DNA of 17,367 nt from Proteobacteria bacterium SG_bin6 (GCA_002083435.1 LWDJ01000008.1:1-17367); one strand, 5' to 3'; positions 1-7,180 are shown, counted from the first letter of the stretch. Translations and numbers: made by a program. The notes: a model not told the origin generated them from the letters alone.

Positions 1-55
1 CTTCAGTACTTCGCGCACATGCACCGCCGCCTCGTCGATCGACCCCTCGCTTACC
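1..55 (-). pseudogene. radC: radC, 3' fragment (left of the IS21 insertion)
   Basis: Read on the minus strand, these bases continue the radC frame that stops at the far end of the IS21 element. The codons give SEGSIDEAAVHVREVLK, which is the RadC segment that follows the DELVS strand of the JAB/MPN domain. The fragment runs off the window, so the metal-binding HxHPSGD-type motif expected downstream cannot be seen. It includes one copy of the 8-bp target duplication (48-55). Confidence 0.85.
48..55. repeat. IS21 target-site duplication, left copy
   Basis: CGCTTACC lies immediately outside the left IS end and is repeated exactly at 2569-2576 outside the right end. Eight bases fits the 4-8 bp duplication known for the IS21 family. 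Removing the IS plus one copy restores an open radC frame. Confidence 0.9.
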
Positions 56-143
56 TGTCAACCGGCGCAGGAAGTTGACCCCCGATCGGCGTCCAACATT
101 GACCCCGCTGTGCGCGTGATCGAGCTGGTGTGATGACGAGGGC

Positions 144-200
144 CGGCCTGGGTGTGTGACGGTGGAGGGCGTAGCCCGGAGCCGTCACACACCCAGGCCG
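144..200. repeat. 19-bp perfect inverted repeat inside the left end of the IS21 element
   Basis: CGGCCTGGGTGTGTGACGG at 144-162 is exactly reverse-complemented at 182-200, leaving a 19-nt loop. It lies between the istB stop and the left terminal repeats. No T-run follows on either strand, so it is not a classical intrinsic terminator. It could still block transcription entering or leaving the IS. The function is inferred only. Confidence 0.75.
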
Positions 201-222
201 TTGTCGCGTTCCGGTGGACCGG

Positions 223-957
223 TCAGGCGGCTTCGCGGCTTTTGAACCGCCAACTCACGTTGCCGGTCTCGACGATGTCGCAGTGGTGGGTAAGCCGGTC
301 GAGCAGCGCGGTGGTCATCTTGGCGTCGCCGAACACGCTTGGCCATTCGCCGAACGCGAGGTTGGTGGTGACCACGATCGAGGTTTGCTCGTAGAGCTTG
401 CTGACCAGGTGGAACAGCAGCTGGCCACCCGAGAGCGCGAACGGCAGGTAGCCCAGCTCGTCGAGGATCACGAGGTCGAGCCGGGAGAGGTGGTCGGCGA
501 TGCGACCGGGCTTGCCGGCACGCGCCTCGGCCTCGAGCCGGTTCACCAGGTCGACCGTGTTGTAGAACCGGACCCTGGCGCCGGTGCGCACGCAGGCGCG
601 GCCGATCGCGATGGCGAGGTGGGTCTTGCCGGTGCCGGTGCCGCCAACCAGCACCGCGTTGCGCTGGCTGGCGAGGAACACGCCGGTAGCAAGTTCCTTC
701 ACCAGCCCCTCGTTGATCGGCGTGTCGGCGAAGTCGAACGTGGCGATCTCCTTGGCCAGCGGCAGCTTGGCGATCGTCATCTGGTAGCGGATCGAGCGCG
801 CCTGCTTCTCGTCGATCTCCGCGTTGAGCAGGTCGCCCACCACCCGCTGCGACGAGTGCTGCCGCTTCACTGCGTCGGCGATCACCTCGTCATAGGCATG
901 CCGCATGCCGGCGAGCTTGAGCGTTCCCATCATCTCCAGGATCGTGTGGCGTTCCAT
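223..957 (-). CDS. istB: IS21-family helper ATPase IstB
   Basis: This is the 244-aa AAA+ ATPase helper of IS21 transposition, which is related to DnaC and is known to remodel DNA and activate the IstA transposase. A Walker A motif GGTGTGKTHLA lies near residues 104-114 and a Walker B segment LVILDELGYLPF near 160-171. The N-terminal region (MERHTILEMMGTLKLAGM) is the helical adaptor typical of IstB. The ATG at 957 lies inside the 3' end of istA, an overlap of about 68 nt that suggests translational coupling. Length is normal for the family and no frameshift is seen. Confidence 0.95.
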   Translation of the reverse strand: MERHTILEMMGTLKLAGMRHAYDEVIADAVKRQHSSQRVVGDLLNAEIDEKQARSIRYQMTIAKLPLAKEIATFDFADTPINEGLVKELATGVFLASQRNAVLVGGTGTGKTHLAIAIGRACVRTGARVRFYNTVDLVNRLEAEARAGKPGRIADHLSRLDLVILDELGYLPFALSGGQLLFHLVSKLYEQTSIVVTTNLAFGEWPSVFGDAKMTTALLDRLTHHCDIVETGNVSWRFKSREAA

Positions 958-2455
958 ATGGTCTCCTCAGGCGGTCGTACCGGGCGCAGTCGGCGACCGG
1001 TTCGTGGGTGAGCTGCAGCCCCTCGGGCGTGGCGATGGCGAGCGGCGCGGGCGGCTCGCGGCGACGGGTCAGGATGTTGAGCACGACGTCGCGGCTGATC
1101 GTCCCGCCCGCGAGCGCCTCGGCGCACGCCGCCTCCACCGCGTCCACGCCGTCGCTGGTGATCGCGGTCAGGATGCCGACCACCTGCCGATCGCCGTCGG
1201 GATGGGTCGCCAGCCGTCGCCGGACCCGCTCGATCGCGGGCGGAAGCGCCCAGTCCTTGAACGGCGCCCCGTTCCTCAGCGCGCCCGGCTTGCGCGCCAG
1301 CACCGGCAGGTAATGCCAGGGATCGTAGATCACCTGATCACGGCCGAACCGGCGGGCGTGCTCGCCGACGATCTCGCCGTTCTGGCGGATGACGATACGC
1401 TCGGCATAGGCATGGATCTCGACCGGGCGCCCTGCCGCCTTCGCATGCACCGAGTATTTGTTGTAATCGAACCGGACCAGCAGGGTCTTGGAGACCGCGG
1501 CCGGCAAGGCGTGGAAGCCGTCGAACGGCCCGCGATAGGCGATCAGCGCCGGGCGATCAGCCGCCTCGAACACCTCCCAGACGGTGCGGTCCTTCAGCTC
1601 GGGATGCACCGCCTGCCGCGCGTACGCGACGCAGCGGTCCTCCAGCCAGGCGTTCAGCTCCTCGTAGCTCTTGAACCGCAGGCGCGGCGTGAAGAACCGC
1701 TCGCGCACCAGCCCGACCTGGTTCTCGACCTGCCCCTTCTCCCACCCCGACGCCGGCGTGCACGCCACCGGCTCGACCAGGTAATGCCCGCACATCTGCT
1801 CGAACCGCCGGTTGTAGCGCCGCTCGCGGCCGACGAAGATCGCGTCCACCGCGGTCTTCATGTTGTCGTAGATGCCGCGCTGACAGGCACCGCCCAGGAA
1901 CGCGAACGCTCGGTCGTGCGCGTCGAACACCATCTCCTGGCTCTCACGCGGATAGGCACGCACGTAGAACATCCGGCTGTGGCAAAGCCGCATATGCGCA
2001 ACCTTCACCGTGGTCGTGACGCCGGCGATCAGCACCACCTCATGGCTCCAGTCGAACCGGTACGCCTCGCCCGGCGCGAAGCTCAGCGGCACGTACGCCG
2101 TCGCCGTCGCCGCCGATCGATCGCGGTGCCAGGCCGACGCGTACCGACGCACCGCATCGTAGCCGCCCCGATAGCCGAGACCCTGCAACTCCTCGAAGAC
2201 GCGGATCATCGTCAGCCGCTCGCGCCGCGCCTTGCGGTCGTTCGCCTCGAGCAACCGCTCCAGGTCCGCCGCCCACGGCCCCAGCTTCGGCAACGGCTGC
2301 ACGCTGCGCTCGTACGCGAACGCCGTCTCCCCTGACCGTAGCACCTTCCTTACCGTGTTCCGCGACACGCCAAGGTCCCGCACGATCTCCTTGATCGACT
2401 TGCCCTTGACGAAGAACTCGCGCCGGATCCGCGCCACCGTCTCCACGACCAGCAT
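890..2455 (-). CDS. istA: IS21-family transposase IstA
   Basis: This is a DDE transposase of 521 aa that cuts and joins the IS ends. An N-terminal helix-turn-helix (KSIKEIVRDLGVSRNTVRK) lies at about residues 19-37. The catalytic triad is read as D135 in RFDWSHE, D197 in YDNMKTAV and E244 in KGQVENQVG, with this start as residue 1. I chose the ATG at 2455, giving MLVVETVARIRREF, the usual start in close relatives. A TTG four codons upstream (2467) keeps the same frame and cannot be excluded. The 3' end overlaps istB. The last ~30 residues, after ADCARYDRL, are arginine-rich and overlap istB, so the exact C-terminus is less certain than the core. Confidence 0.93.
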   Translation of the reverse strand: MLVVETVARIRREFFVKGKSIKEIVRDLGVSRNTVRKVLRSGETAFAYERSVQPLPKLGPWAADLERLLEANDRKARRERLTMIRVFEELQGLGYRGGYDAVRRYASAWHRDRSAATATAYVPLSFAPGEAYRFDWSHEVVLIAGVTTTVKVAHMRLCHSRMFYVRAYPRESQEMVFDAHDRAFAFLGGACQRGIYDNMKTAVDAIFVGRERRYNRRFEQMCGHYLVEPVACTPASGWEKGQVENQVGLVRERFFTPRLRFKSYEELNAWLEDRCVAYARQAVHPELKDRTVWEVFEAADRPALIAYRGPFDGFHALPAAVSKTLLVRFDYNKYSVHAKAAGRPVEIHAYAERIVIRQNGEIVGEHARRFGRDQVIYDPWHYLPVLARKPGALRNGAPFKDWALPPAIERVRRRLATHPDGDRQVVGILTAITSDGVDAVEAACAEALAGGTISRDVVLNILTRRREPPAPLAIATPEGLQLTHEPVADCARYDRLRRPYGTPHDPGDDGNAQARRHAACL

Positions 2456-2568
2456 CTCCCCAGACAACCTCGCGCAAAAGCGCCGGTCGTGAACCGCACC
2501 GGTTCAGGGGGTCAAAGTTGCACGCCGATCACCCCCCAAACGGGGTCAACATTGCACGCCGATTCACA

Positions 2569-2576
2569 CGCTTACC
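2569..2576. repeat. IS21 target-site duplication, right copy
   Basis: CGCTTACC is identical to the copy at 48-55. It directly follows the IS end (ATTCACA, ending at 2568) and belongs to the radC codons for VS in DELVS. Confidence 0.9.
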
Positions 2577-3004
2577 AGCTCGTCGCGGATCAGGATGTTA
2601 CGGGTGTTGAGGTGGAGCACCCGCACCCGCTCGATGCTGTGGTGCGCCATGTCGGCCTGCAGATAATCGAGCAGCGCCTGCCAATTGCCAAGCACGGGCG
2701 CGGCCTGCGCCTCCACCCGCAGCATCCGCAAGGCGGTTGCCTGGACGATCTTGATCGCCGCGATCGAGGTTTCGCCCAGCCCCTCCATGGTCGCCAGCGC
2801 CTCGGGGCTCGCCGCCATCACCGCGCCCAGGCCACCGAACTCGCTCAGCAGCCGTTTGGCAAGCGGCTTGGTGTCGCGCCGGGGGATGGCGAGCGCGAGC
2901 AGATATTCGAGAAGTTCGTAATCGGCGAGCGCCTCGCCGCCCGCGCCCAGCAGCCGCTGGCGCAGCCGCGCGCGGTGGCCGGCATGATCGGCGGGAACAT
3001 TCAT
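2569..3004 (-). pseudogene. radC: radC, 5' fragment interrupted by IS21
   Basis: The minus-strand frame from the ATG at 3004 encodes the N-terminal ~145 residues of RadC, a JAB/MPN-domain family protein of about 220 aa. The E. coli DNA-repair role first proposed for RadC was later withdrawn, so its function is unsettled. A helix-hairpin-helix region (GGLGAVMAASPEALATMEGLG) lies near residues 56-76. The frame then enters the JAB domain (ERVRVLHLNTRNILIRDELVS) and hits a stop just inside the IS at 2564. The C-terminal catalytic half is separated by 2.5 kb, so the gene is almost certainly inactive. A truncated product could still be made. The gene is divergent from ydbH, with 97 bp between the starts. 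Confidence 0.92.
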
Positions 3005-3101
3005 CGTGTCTCAAGGATTAAGGCGGGTCGCGCGGGGTGGCAATTGCCGTGCGCGCGGTTACTAGGGGGAACCCCGGCAACGGGGATAACGCGGAGTCTG
3101 T

Positions 3102-6100
3102 GTGGCGGATCACGAGCAAGCGCCGCCGGCCATCGCCCGGTCGCGTGGGGGGCTGGCGCAAGCGGCGACCGGCGGCGCGCTGGCGCTCGCCTTGCTCGCG
3201 GTGGGCGTGTGGAGCGCGCGCACCCCGATCGCCACGCGCTTCATCGACGATAGCCTGGCCGAACGTGGTGTGCCCGCGCGCTACCGGATCGCGCAGCTGG
3301 GGGTGCATGGCACCCGACTCGAAAATCTCGTCATCGGCGATCCGCGCCATCCCGATCTGGTGGCGGATTGGGTGGAGCTCGCGACCGATCTGGGGCTCGA
3401 CGGGGTCCGGCTGACCGGCGCGCGCGCCGGGCATGTGCGGCTGTGCGGGCGGCTGGTCGAGGGCAAATTGTCGCTCGGCGCGATCGACCGGCTGCTGCCG
3501 CCGCCCACCGGCAAGCCGTTCGCGCTGCCCGCGCTCGACGTGACGCTGAACGACGCGCGGATGCGGCTGGAGACACCCGCCGGGGTCATCGGGCTGCGGC
3601 TGAGCGGACGCGGCGGGCTCGCCGATGGCTTCACCGGGCGCCTGGCGCTGATCGCCGACCAGCTTGGTAACGGGGCGTGCCGCGCCGAGCGGCTGGCGGG
3701 CACGCTCGCGCTCAGCATCGCCCAGGCGCGGCCGAGCTTGCAGGGGCCGGTGCGCGCCGGGTCGCTCGCCTGCGGCGGGGCGGCGGCGCGAGGGGTGGTT
3801 GCGGAGACGACCGTGCAGCTCGATCAACGGCTCGATCGCTGGCAGGGGACGAGCCTGGTGAGCCTCGACGCGCTCGCCCACCCCGCCGCGAAGCTGCGCG
3901 CGGTGAGCGGGCGGATCGATTTCGACGGCGGGCTCGCGCGCACCCACGGCCAGCTCGATCTGCGCGGCGACGCGCTCGCCGCGCCCCAGGCAAACGCGGC
4001 ATCGGTGCAGCTGACCGGTGATTATCACGTGGGCCGCGATGGGGCGGGGTTCGACGGGCGGGTGAGCGCACAAGGCGCGACGCTCGCCCCCGCCTGGCGC
4101 GCGGCGCTTGGCCAGCAGCGCACGGCGGCGGCGGGCACCCCGGTTGGCCCGCTCATCGCGCGCGCGGTTTCGGCGGCGGACGCGGCGGCGCGGCGCTTCG
4201 ACGTGGCGAGCGATGTGAGCCTGGTGAGCGACGCGCGAGGCTTCGATCTCGGCCTCGCGCATGGCCGGCTGACCAGCGCGAGCGGGGCGCGGGCGACGCT
4301 CAGCGGCGGGCAGGGCATCCTGATCTCGCGCGCCGGGTGGCGGCTCGACGGGCTCCTGGCTTTATCGGGCGGGGGACTGCCCGAGGCGGCGCTGAAGCTG
4401 CGCCAGAGCGTCCCCGGAGCGGCTTTGCGCGGTACGGGATATGTCCGGCCCTACGCGAGCGGGGACGCGCGGCTGGCGCTGGACGGTCTCGATTTCACCA
4501 CTGGGCGGGGCGGCACCCGCCTCACCAGCCGCGCGACGCTGTCCGGCCCGATCGCCGATGGCCGGGTCGAAGGGCTGGTCGCCCCGCTCGTGGCGCGCTG
4601 GCGTGGAGGAACGCTGCTGCTCAACCCCGGCTGCACCCCGCTGGTCGCCGATCGCCTGGCGGTGGCGCGGATGACGCTCGTCGCGCCGCGCCTCACCTTG
4701 TGCGCCGAGGGGCCGGGGCTGGTGGAGGTGACCGGCGGACGGCTGCGCGGCGCGGCGCGGATCGCGGCGCCGGCGCTCGGTGGGACGATCGGCGACACCC
4801 CGCTCGCGCTCGCCGCCGACAACGCCCGGCTCGATCTCGCGACACGCGCCTTCGCGCTCTCCGGCGCGAACGCTCGCTTCGGCGCGGGCGAGGGCGCGAC
4901 CCTGCTCGCCTTCCAGACGCTCGCCGGCACGCTCGACAAGGACGGCGCGCACGGAGATTTCACGGGCGGTGGCGCGCAGATCGGCACCGTGCCGCTCCGG
5001 CTCGACCAGAGCAACGGCGACTGGCGCTTCGCCGATGCCGTACTCCGCGCGCAAGGCGGCCTGCGCGTCTCCGATCGGGCGAGCGCCGCCTTGTGCCCCG
5101 AAACCGGCCATTTCACCGCCGACACCACCGATCGCCCGCGCTTCTGCCAACTCGATGCGCGCGGGGTGACACTCAGTCTGGCGGATAATCGCGTCACCGC
5201 GAGCGGCACGCTGCAAACCCCAGGCGCCGGCGTGCGCATCGCCGACGTGACGCTCACCCACGATCTCGGCAAGGCGAGCGGCCATGCCGAACTGTCGGTG
5301 CCCGGCGTGGCCTTCGGCCCCACGCTCCAGCCTGACGCGCTCACTCCCCTCACCTATGGCGTAATCTCGGCGGTGAACGGCACGGTGCGCGGCGAGGGGC
5401 AACTGAGCTGGCACGGCGACAAGGTCACCAGCGCCGGCACTTTCCGCACCCAGGGCGCGAGCCTCGCCGCCGCGTTCGGCCCGGTCCAGGGCTTGAGCGG
5501 CGAGATCCACTTCACCGATCTGCTGAAGCTGGAAAGCGCCCCCGGGCAGCACGTCACCATCGCAAGCGTGAACCCCGGCGTGCCGGTGACCGGCGGCGAG
5601 GTGCGCTATCAGACGCTGGAGGGCGCGCGGGTGCGCATCGAGGGCGGGCACTGGCCGTTCGCGGGTGGCGCGCTGGTGCTCGATCCGACCACGCTCGATT
5701 TCGCCGAGCGCGCCGAACGCCGGCTGACCTTCCATGTCGAAGGCGTCGACGCTGCCCAGTTCCTGCAAAGCTTCGACTTCAAGAATCTGAACGCGACCGG
5801 GGTGGTCGCCGGCACGCTGCCGATGCTGTTCGATGCACAAGGGGGTAGGATCATCGACGGCCATTTGAAGATGCGTCCCGGCGGCGGGACGATCGCCTAT
5901 GTCGGCGAACTCTCGCAGCGCGACCTGGGTTTCTGGGGCAATCTTGCGTTCCAGTCGCTCAAGTCGCTTGCCTATCGCGAGCTGGAAGTGACGATGAACG
6001 GCCCCCTCGAAGGCGAGATGATCACCGAGATCCGCTTCGCCGGGGTGCGCCAGGGCAAGGGCGCCAAGAGCAATTTCCTGATCCGCCGGCTGCAACGCCT

Positions 6101-6281
6101 GCCGATCCTGTTCAACGTTCGCGTCCAGGCGCCGTTTCGGCAGTTGCTCGGCAGCGTGGCGGATCTGTACGATCCCAGCCGGTTGGTCGAGCGCAATCTC
6201 AACCAGCTGATCGAAGTCCAGCCGGGCGCCCCCGTTCAGCCGCCCGCAAGCGGCACCGTGCCACAAGGAGAACCGAAGTGA
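3102..6281 (+). CDS. ydbH: YdbH-family AsmA-like intermembrane lipid-transport protein
   Basis: The product is 1059 aa. A single N-terminal membrane helix (about residues 22-42, ATGGALALALLAVGVWSA) is followed by a very long periplasmic region of short repeating beta-strand segments, as in AsmA-like bridge proteins. The C-terminal part (VEGVDAAQFLQSFDFKNLNATGVVAGTLP, then RFAGVRQG and LYDPSRLVERNLNQLIEVQPG) is the conserved YdbH region. In E. coli, YdbH is one of three partly redundant AsmA-like proteins (with TamB and YhdP) proposed to carry phospholipids between the inner and outer membranes. It works with the lipoprotein YnbE, whose gene follows here with a 4-nt overlap. The start is GTG at 3102; no better ATG lies before the membrane helix. 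The middle of the protein is alanine- and glycine-rich and poorly conserved. Confidence 0.9.
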   Translation: MADHEQAPPAIARSRGGLAQAATGGALALALLAVGVWSARTPIATRFIDDSLAERGVPARYRIAQLGVHGTRLENLVIGDPRHPDLVADWVELATDLGLDGVRLTGARAGHVRLCGRLVEGKLSLGAIDRLLPPPTGKPFALPALDVTLNDARMRLETPAGVIGLRLSGRGGLADGFTGRLALIADQLGNGACRAERLAGTLALSIAQARPSLQGPVRAGSLACGGAAARGVVAETTVQLDQRLDRWQGTSLVSLDALAHPAAKLRAVSGRIDFDGGLARTHGQLDLRGDALAAPQANAASVQLTGDYHVGRDGAGFDGRVSAQGATLAPAWRAALGQQRTAAAGTPVGPLIARAVSAADAAARRFDVASDVSLVSDARGFDLGLAHGRLTSASGARATLSGGQGILISRAGWRLDGLLALSGGGLPEAALKLRQSVPGAALRGTGYVRPYASGDARLALDGLDFTTGRGGTRLTSRATLSGPIADGRVEGLVAPLVARWRGGTLLLNPGCTPLVADRLAVARMTLVAPRLTLCAEGPGLVEVTGGRLRGAARIAAPALGGTIGDTPLALAADNARLDLATRAFALSGANARFGAGEGATLLAFQTLAGTLDKDGAHGDFTGGGAQIGTVPLRLDQSNGDWRFADAVLRAQGGLRVSDRASAALCPETGHFTADTTDRPRFCQLDARGVTLSLADNRVTASGTLQTPGAGVRIADVTLTHDLGKASGHAELSVPGVAFGPTLQPDALTPLTYGVISAVNGTVRGEGQLSWHGDKVTSAGTFRTQGASLAAAFGPVQGLSGEIHFTDLLKLESAPGQHVTIASVNPGVPVTGGEVRYQTLEGARVRIEGGHWPFAGGALVLDPTTLDFAERAERRLTFHVEGVDAAQFLQSFDFKNLNATGVVAGTLPMLFDAQGGRIIDGHLKMRPGGGTIAYVGELSQRDLGFWGNLAFQSLKSLAYRELEVTMNGPLEGEMITEIRFAGVRQGKGAKSNFLIRRLQRLPILFNVRVQAPFRQLLGSVADLYDPSRLVERNLNQLIEVQPGAPVQPPASGTVPQGEPK

Positions 6282-6460
6282 AAAAGCGGGTGATGGTGCT
6301 GGGTTTGATGATCAGCGGGGTTACGGGTGGCTGCGTGAACGTGGCCGCGCCCGATAAGCCGATCGTGATCAACCTCAACATCAACATCACTCAGCAAGTG
6401 GTGTATCGGCTTGATGGCCAGGCCAAGGAACTGATCCAGCAGAAACCGGGAATTTTTTAG
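6278..6460 (+). CDS. ynbE: YnbE-family outer-membrane lipoprotein
   Basis: This is a 60-aa lipoprotein. A short signal sequence (MKKRVMVLGLMISG) leads to a lipobox VTGGC with the lipidated cysteine at residue 19. The mature part contains PIVINLNINITQQVVYRLD, the beta-strand segment characteristic of YnbE. In E. coli, YnbE pairs with the C-terminus of YdbH to complete the intermembrane bridge. The GTG start overlaps the ydbH stop (GTGA, 6278-6281) and the TAG stop directly abuts the ydbL ATG, so all three genes are very likely translated from one message. It is small but complete for the family. Confidence 0.9.
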   Translation: MKKRVMVLGLMISGVTGGCVNVAAPDKPIVINLNINITQQVVYRLDGQAKELIQQKPGIF

Positions 6461-6829
6461 ATGCGCAAGATAATCGCCTTCCTGACGATCGCCGGCCTCG
6501 CCGCCGCCACCCCCGCGCTCGCTCAGCGCGACCCGGCCTATGCCGCCGCGCGCGCCGCGGGGCAGGTGGGCGAGCAGCCCGATGGTTATCTGGGGATCGT
6601 CGGCGCGCCCAGCGACGCGCTGCGCCGGATGGTCGCCGACATCAACCTGCAGCGCAAGGCGGCCTATGCCGAGAGCGCCAAGGACGGCTCGACGGTCGAG
6701 CAATTCGCCTTCGTCTCGGGCTGCAACCTGATCGCCAAGACCGCGCCGGGCGAGAAATACCGCACGCCCGGTGGCGAGTGGAAGACGCGCACCGCCGCCC
6801 CGCCGGAGCGCGATCCACGCTGTTTGTAG
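6461..6829 (+). CDS. ydbL: YdbL-family (DUF1318) periplasmic protein
   Basis: The product is 122 aa with a cleavable signal peptide (MRKIIAFLTIAGLAAATPALA, then QRD). The mature part has the DUF1318 pattern, with an early AAGQVGEQPDGYLGIV segment and the helix VADINLQRKAAYAESAKDG. The C-terminal extension (GCNLIAKTAPGEKYRTPGGEW) holds one cysteine, and a second cysteine sits at the penultimate residue. In E. coli, YdbL is proposed to act as a chaperone-like modulator of YdbH-YnbE assembly. There is no gap between the ynbE stop and this ATG. The arrangement matches the enterobacterial ydbH-ynbE-ydbL operon, so the functional transfer is reasonable though not proven here. Confidence 0.88.
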   Translation: MRKIIAFLTIAGLAAATPALAQRDPAYAAARAAGQVGEQPDGYLGIVGAPSDALRRMVADINLQRKAAYAESAKDGSTVEQFAFVSGCNLIAKTAPGEKYRTPGGEWKTRTAAPPERDPRCL

Positions 6830-6832
6830 CAG

Positions 6833-6862
6833 CGGGTGGTTCCCGGTTGATCCACCCACCCG
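6833..6862 (+). terminator. Possible terminator hairpin after ydbL
   Basis: CGGGTGG (6833-6839) pairs with CCACCCG (6856-6862), 4 nt after the ydbL stop. No U-run follows, so it may be a weak or Rho-assisted terminator or simply the first of the palindromes in this gap. Confidence 0.4.
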
Positions 6863-6867
6863 AACCC

Positions 6868-6931
6868 AGTTTCGGGTAAGCAGTCCCCCGGACTGCTTAG
6901 GTCATGCCGGGGGCATGACCGACCCGAAACT
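6868..6931. repeat. 64-nt three-way-junction palindromic element
   Basis: The outer stem AGTTTCGGGT (6868-6877) pairs perfectly with ACCCGAAACT (6922-6931). It encloses two perfect 9-bp hairpins with 3-nt loops: AAGCAGTCC-ccc-GGACTGCTT (6878-6898) and GGTCATGCC-ggg-GGCATGACC (6900-6920). Only A6899 and G6921 are unpaired outside the loops. The two loops, CCC and GGG, are complementary to each other. The symmetry suggests a selected structure, for example a REP/REPIN-like extragenic repeat. No transposase or RAYT gene is visible in the window. Confidence 0.85.
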
Positions 6932-7061
6932 CTTCCAGGGAGGGGCTCATAGAGGAATGACCGGCCCTCCCCCCTCCCTGGAAGGGAGGGGCCGGGGGTG
7001 GGTCGAAGCAGCGCGCCGCCCTGGCAACGCCAGCCCCAAACCGTGCTCCAACCCACCCCGG
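6932..7061. repeat. GC-rich dispersed-type palindrome block upstream of the atp promoter
   Basis: CTTCCAGGGAGGGG (6932-6945) pairs with CCCCTCCCTGGAAG (6971-6984). The right arm can instead fold locally with GGGAGGGG (6984-6991). CCGGGGGTGGGT (6992-7003) then pairs with AACCCACCCCGG (7050-7061), with one bulge, around a small CTGGC-AAC-GCCAG hairpin (7021-7033). The CCCTCCCTGGAAGGGAGGGG core, followed by a GGGGGTGGG stretch, resembles intergenic repeats that recur in many high-GC proteobacterial genomes. That is a recollection and was not searched. No coding potential is seen. Confidence 0.65.
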
Positions 7062-7090
7062 TTGACTCGCTCTGTCACCCTTTCTAAACG
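7062..7090 (+). promoter_or_regulatory. Probable promoter of the atp Fo operon
   Basis: A -35 hexamer TTGACT (7062-7067), a 17-nt spacer and a -10-like TAAACG (7085-7090) lie about 90 nt upstream of atpI. The predicted transcript would start near 7097. The spacing is ideal and the -35 near consensus; the -10 is weaker. Confidence 0.5.
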
Positions 7091-7130
7091 GGCGCCGCGA
7101 CGGGGGTAGTCACACAAACGTCGCATGACG

Positions 7131-7165
7131 AGGCGCCCGCCCAGGCATCTGCCGGGCGGCGTTTT
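7131..7165 (+). terminator. Leader hairpin with U-tract before atpI
   Basis: CGCCCG (7134-7139) pairs with CGGGCG (7153-7158) and is closely followed by TTTTT (7162-7166). It lies between the putative promoter and the atpI start. It could be an attenuator in the atp leader, or a terminator that insulates the operon from upstream transcription. The stem is short, so the call is tentative. Confidence 0.4.
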
Positions 7166-7180
7166 TATACCAGGAAGAGA

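Larger units (their letters stand above)
56..2568 (-). mobile_element. Complete IS21-family insertion sequence (2513 bp)
   Basis: The left end reads TGTCAACCGGCG and the right end, reverse-complemented, reads TGTGAATCGGCG. The element is bounded by the 8-bp duplication CGCTTACC and carries istA and istB in the usual order on the minus strand. Each end has two copies of a motif close to TCGGCGtgCAAcnTTGACCCC (about 56-82 and 83-106 on the left, 2507-2530 and 2542-2568 on the right), matching the multiple terminal transposase-binding repeats of IS21 elements. Both genes look intact, so the element may still be active. It sits inside radC in the same orientation as that gene. Confidence 0.92.

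Noticed and set aside
905..2335. 476-aa plus-strand ORF opposite istA
   Set aside because: Low-complexity Arg/His/Pro/Asp translation that is the antisense shadow of a clear transposase; high GC keeps stops rare.
3018..4262. 414-aa minus-strand ORF opposite the start of ydbH
   Set aside because: Arg/Ala/His-rich shadow without recognisable motifs, overlapping the ydbH start and promoter region.
4362..6266. 634-aa minus-strand ORF opposite ydbH
   Set aside because: Antisense shadow of ydbH with no domain signature; the plus-strand protein has a membrane helix, conserved C-terminus and coupled neighbours.
7097..7180. A known riboswitch in the atp leader
   Set aside because: No conserved aptamer sequence was recognised; only a simple hairpin and T-run are visible.
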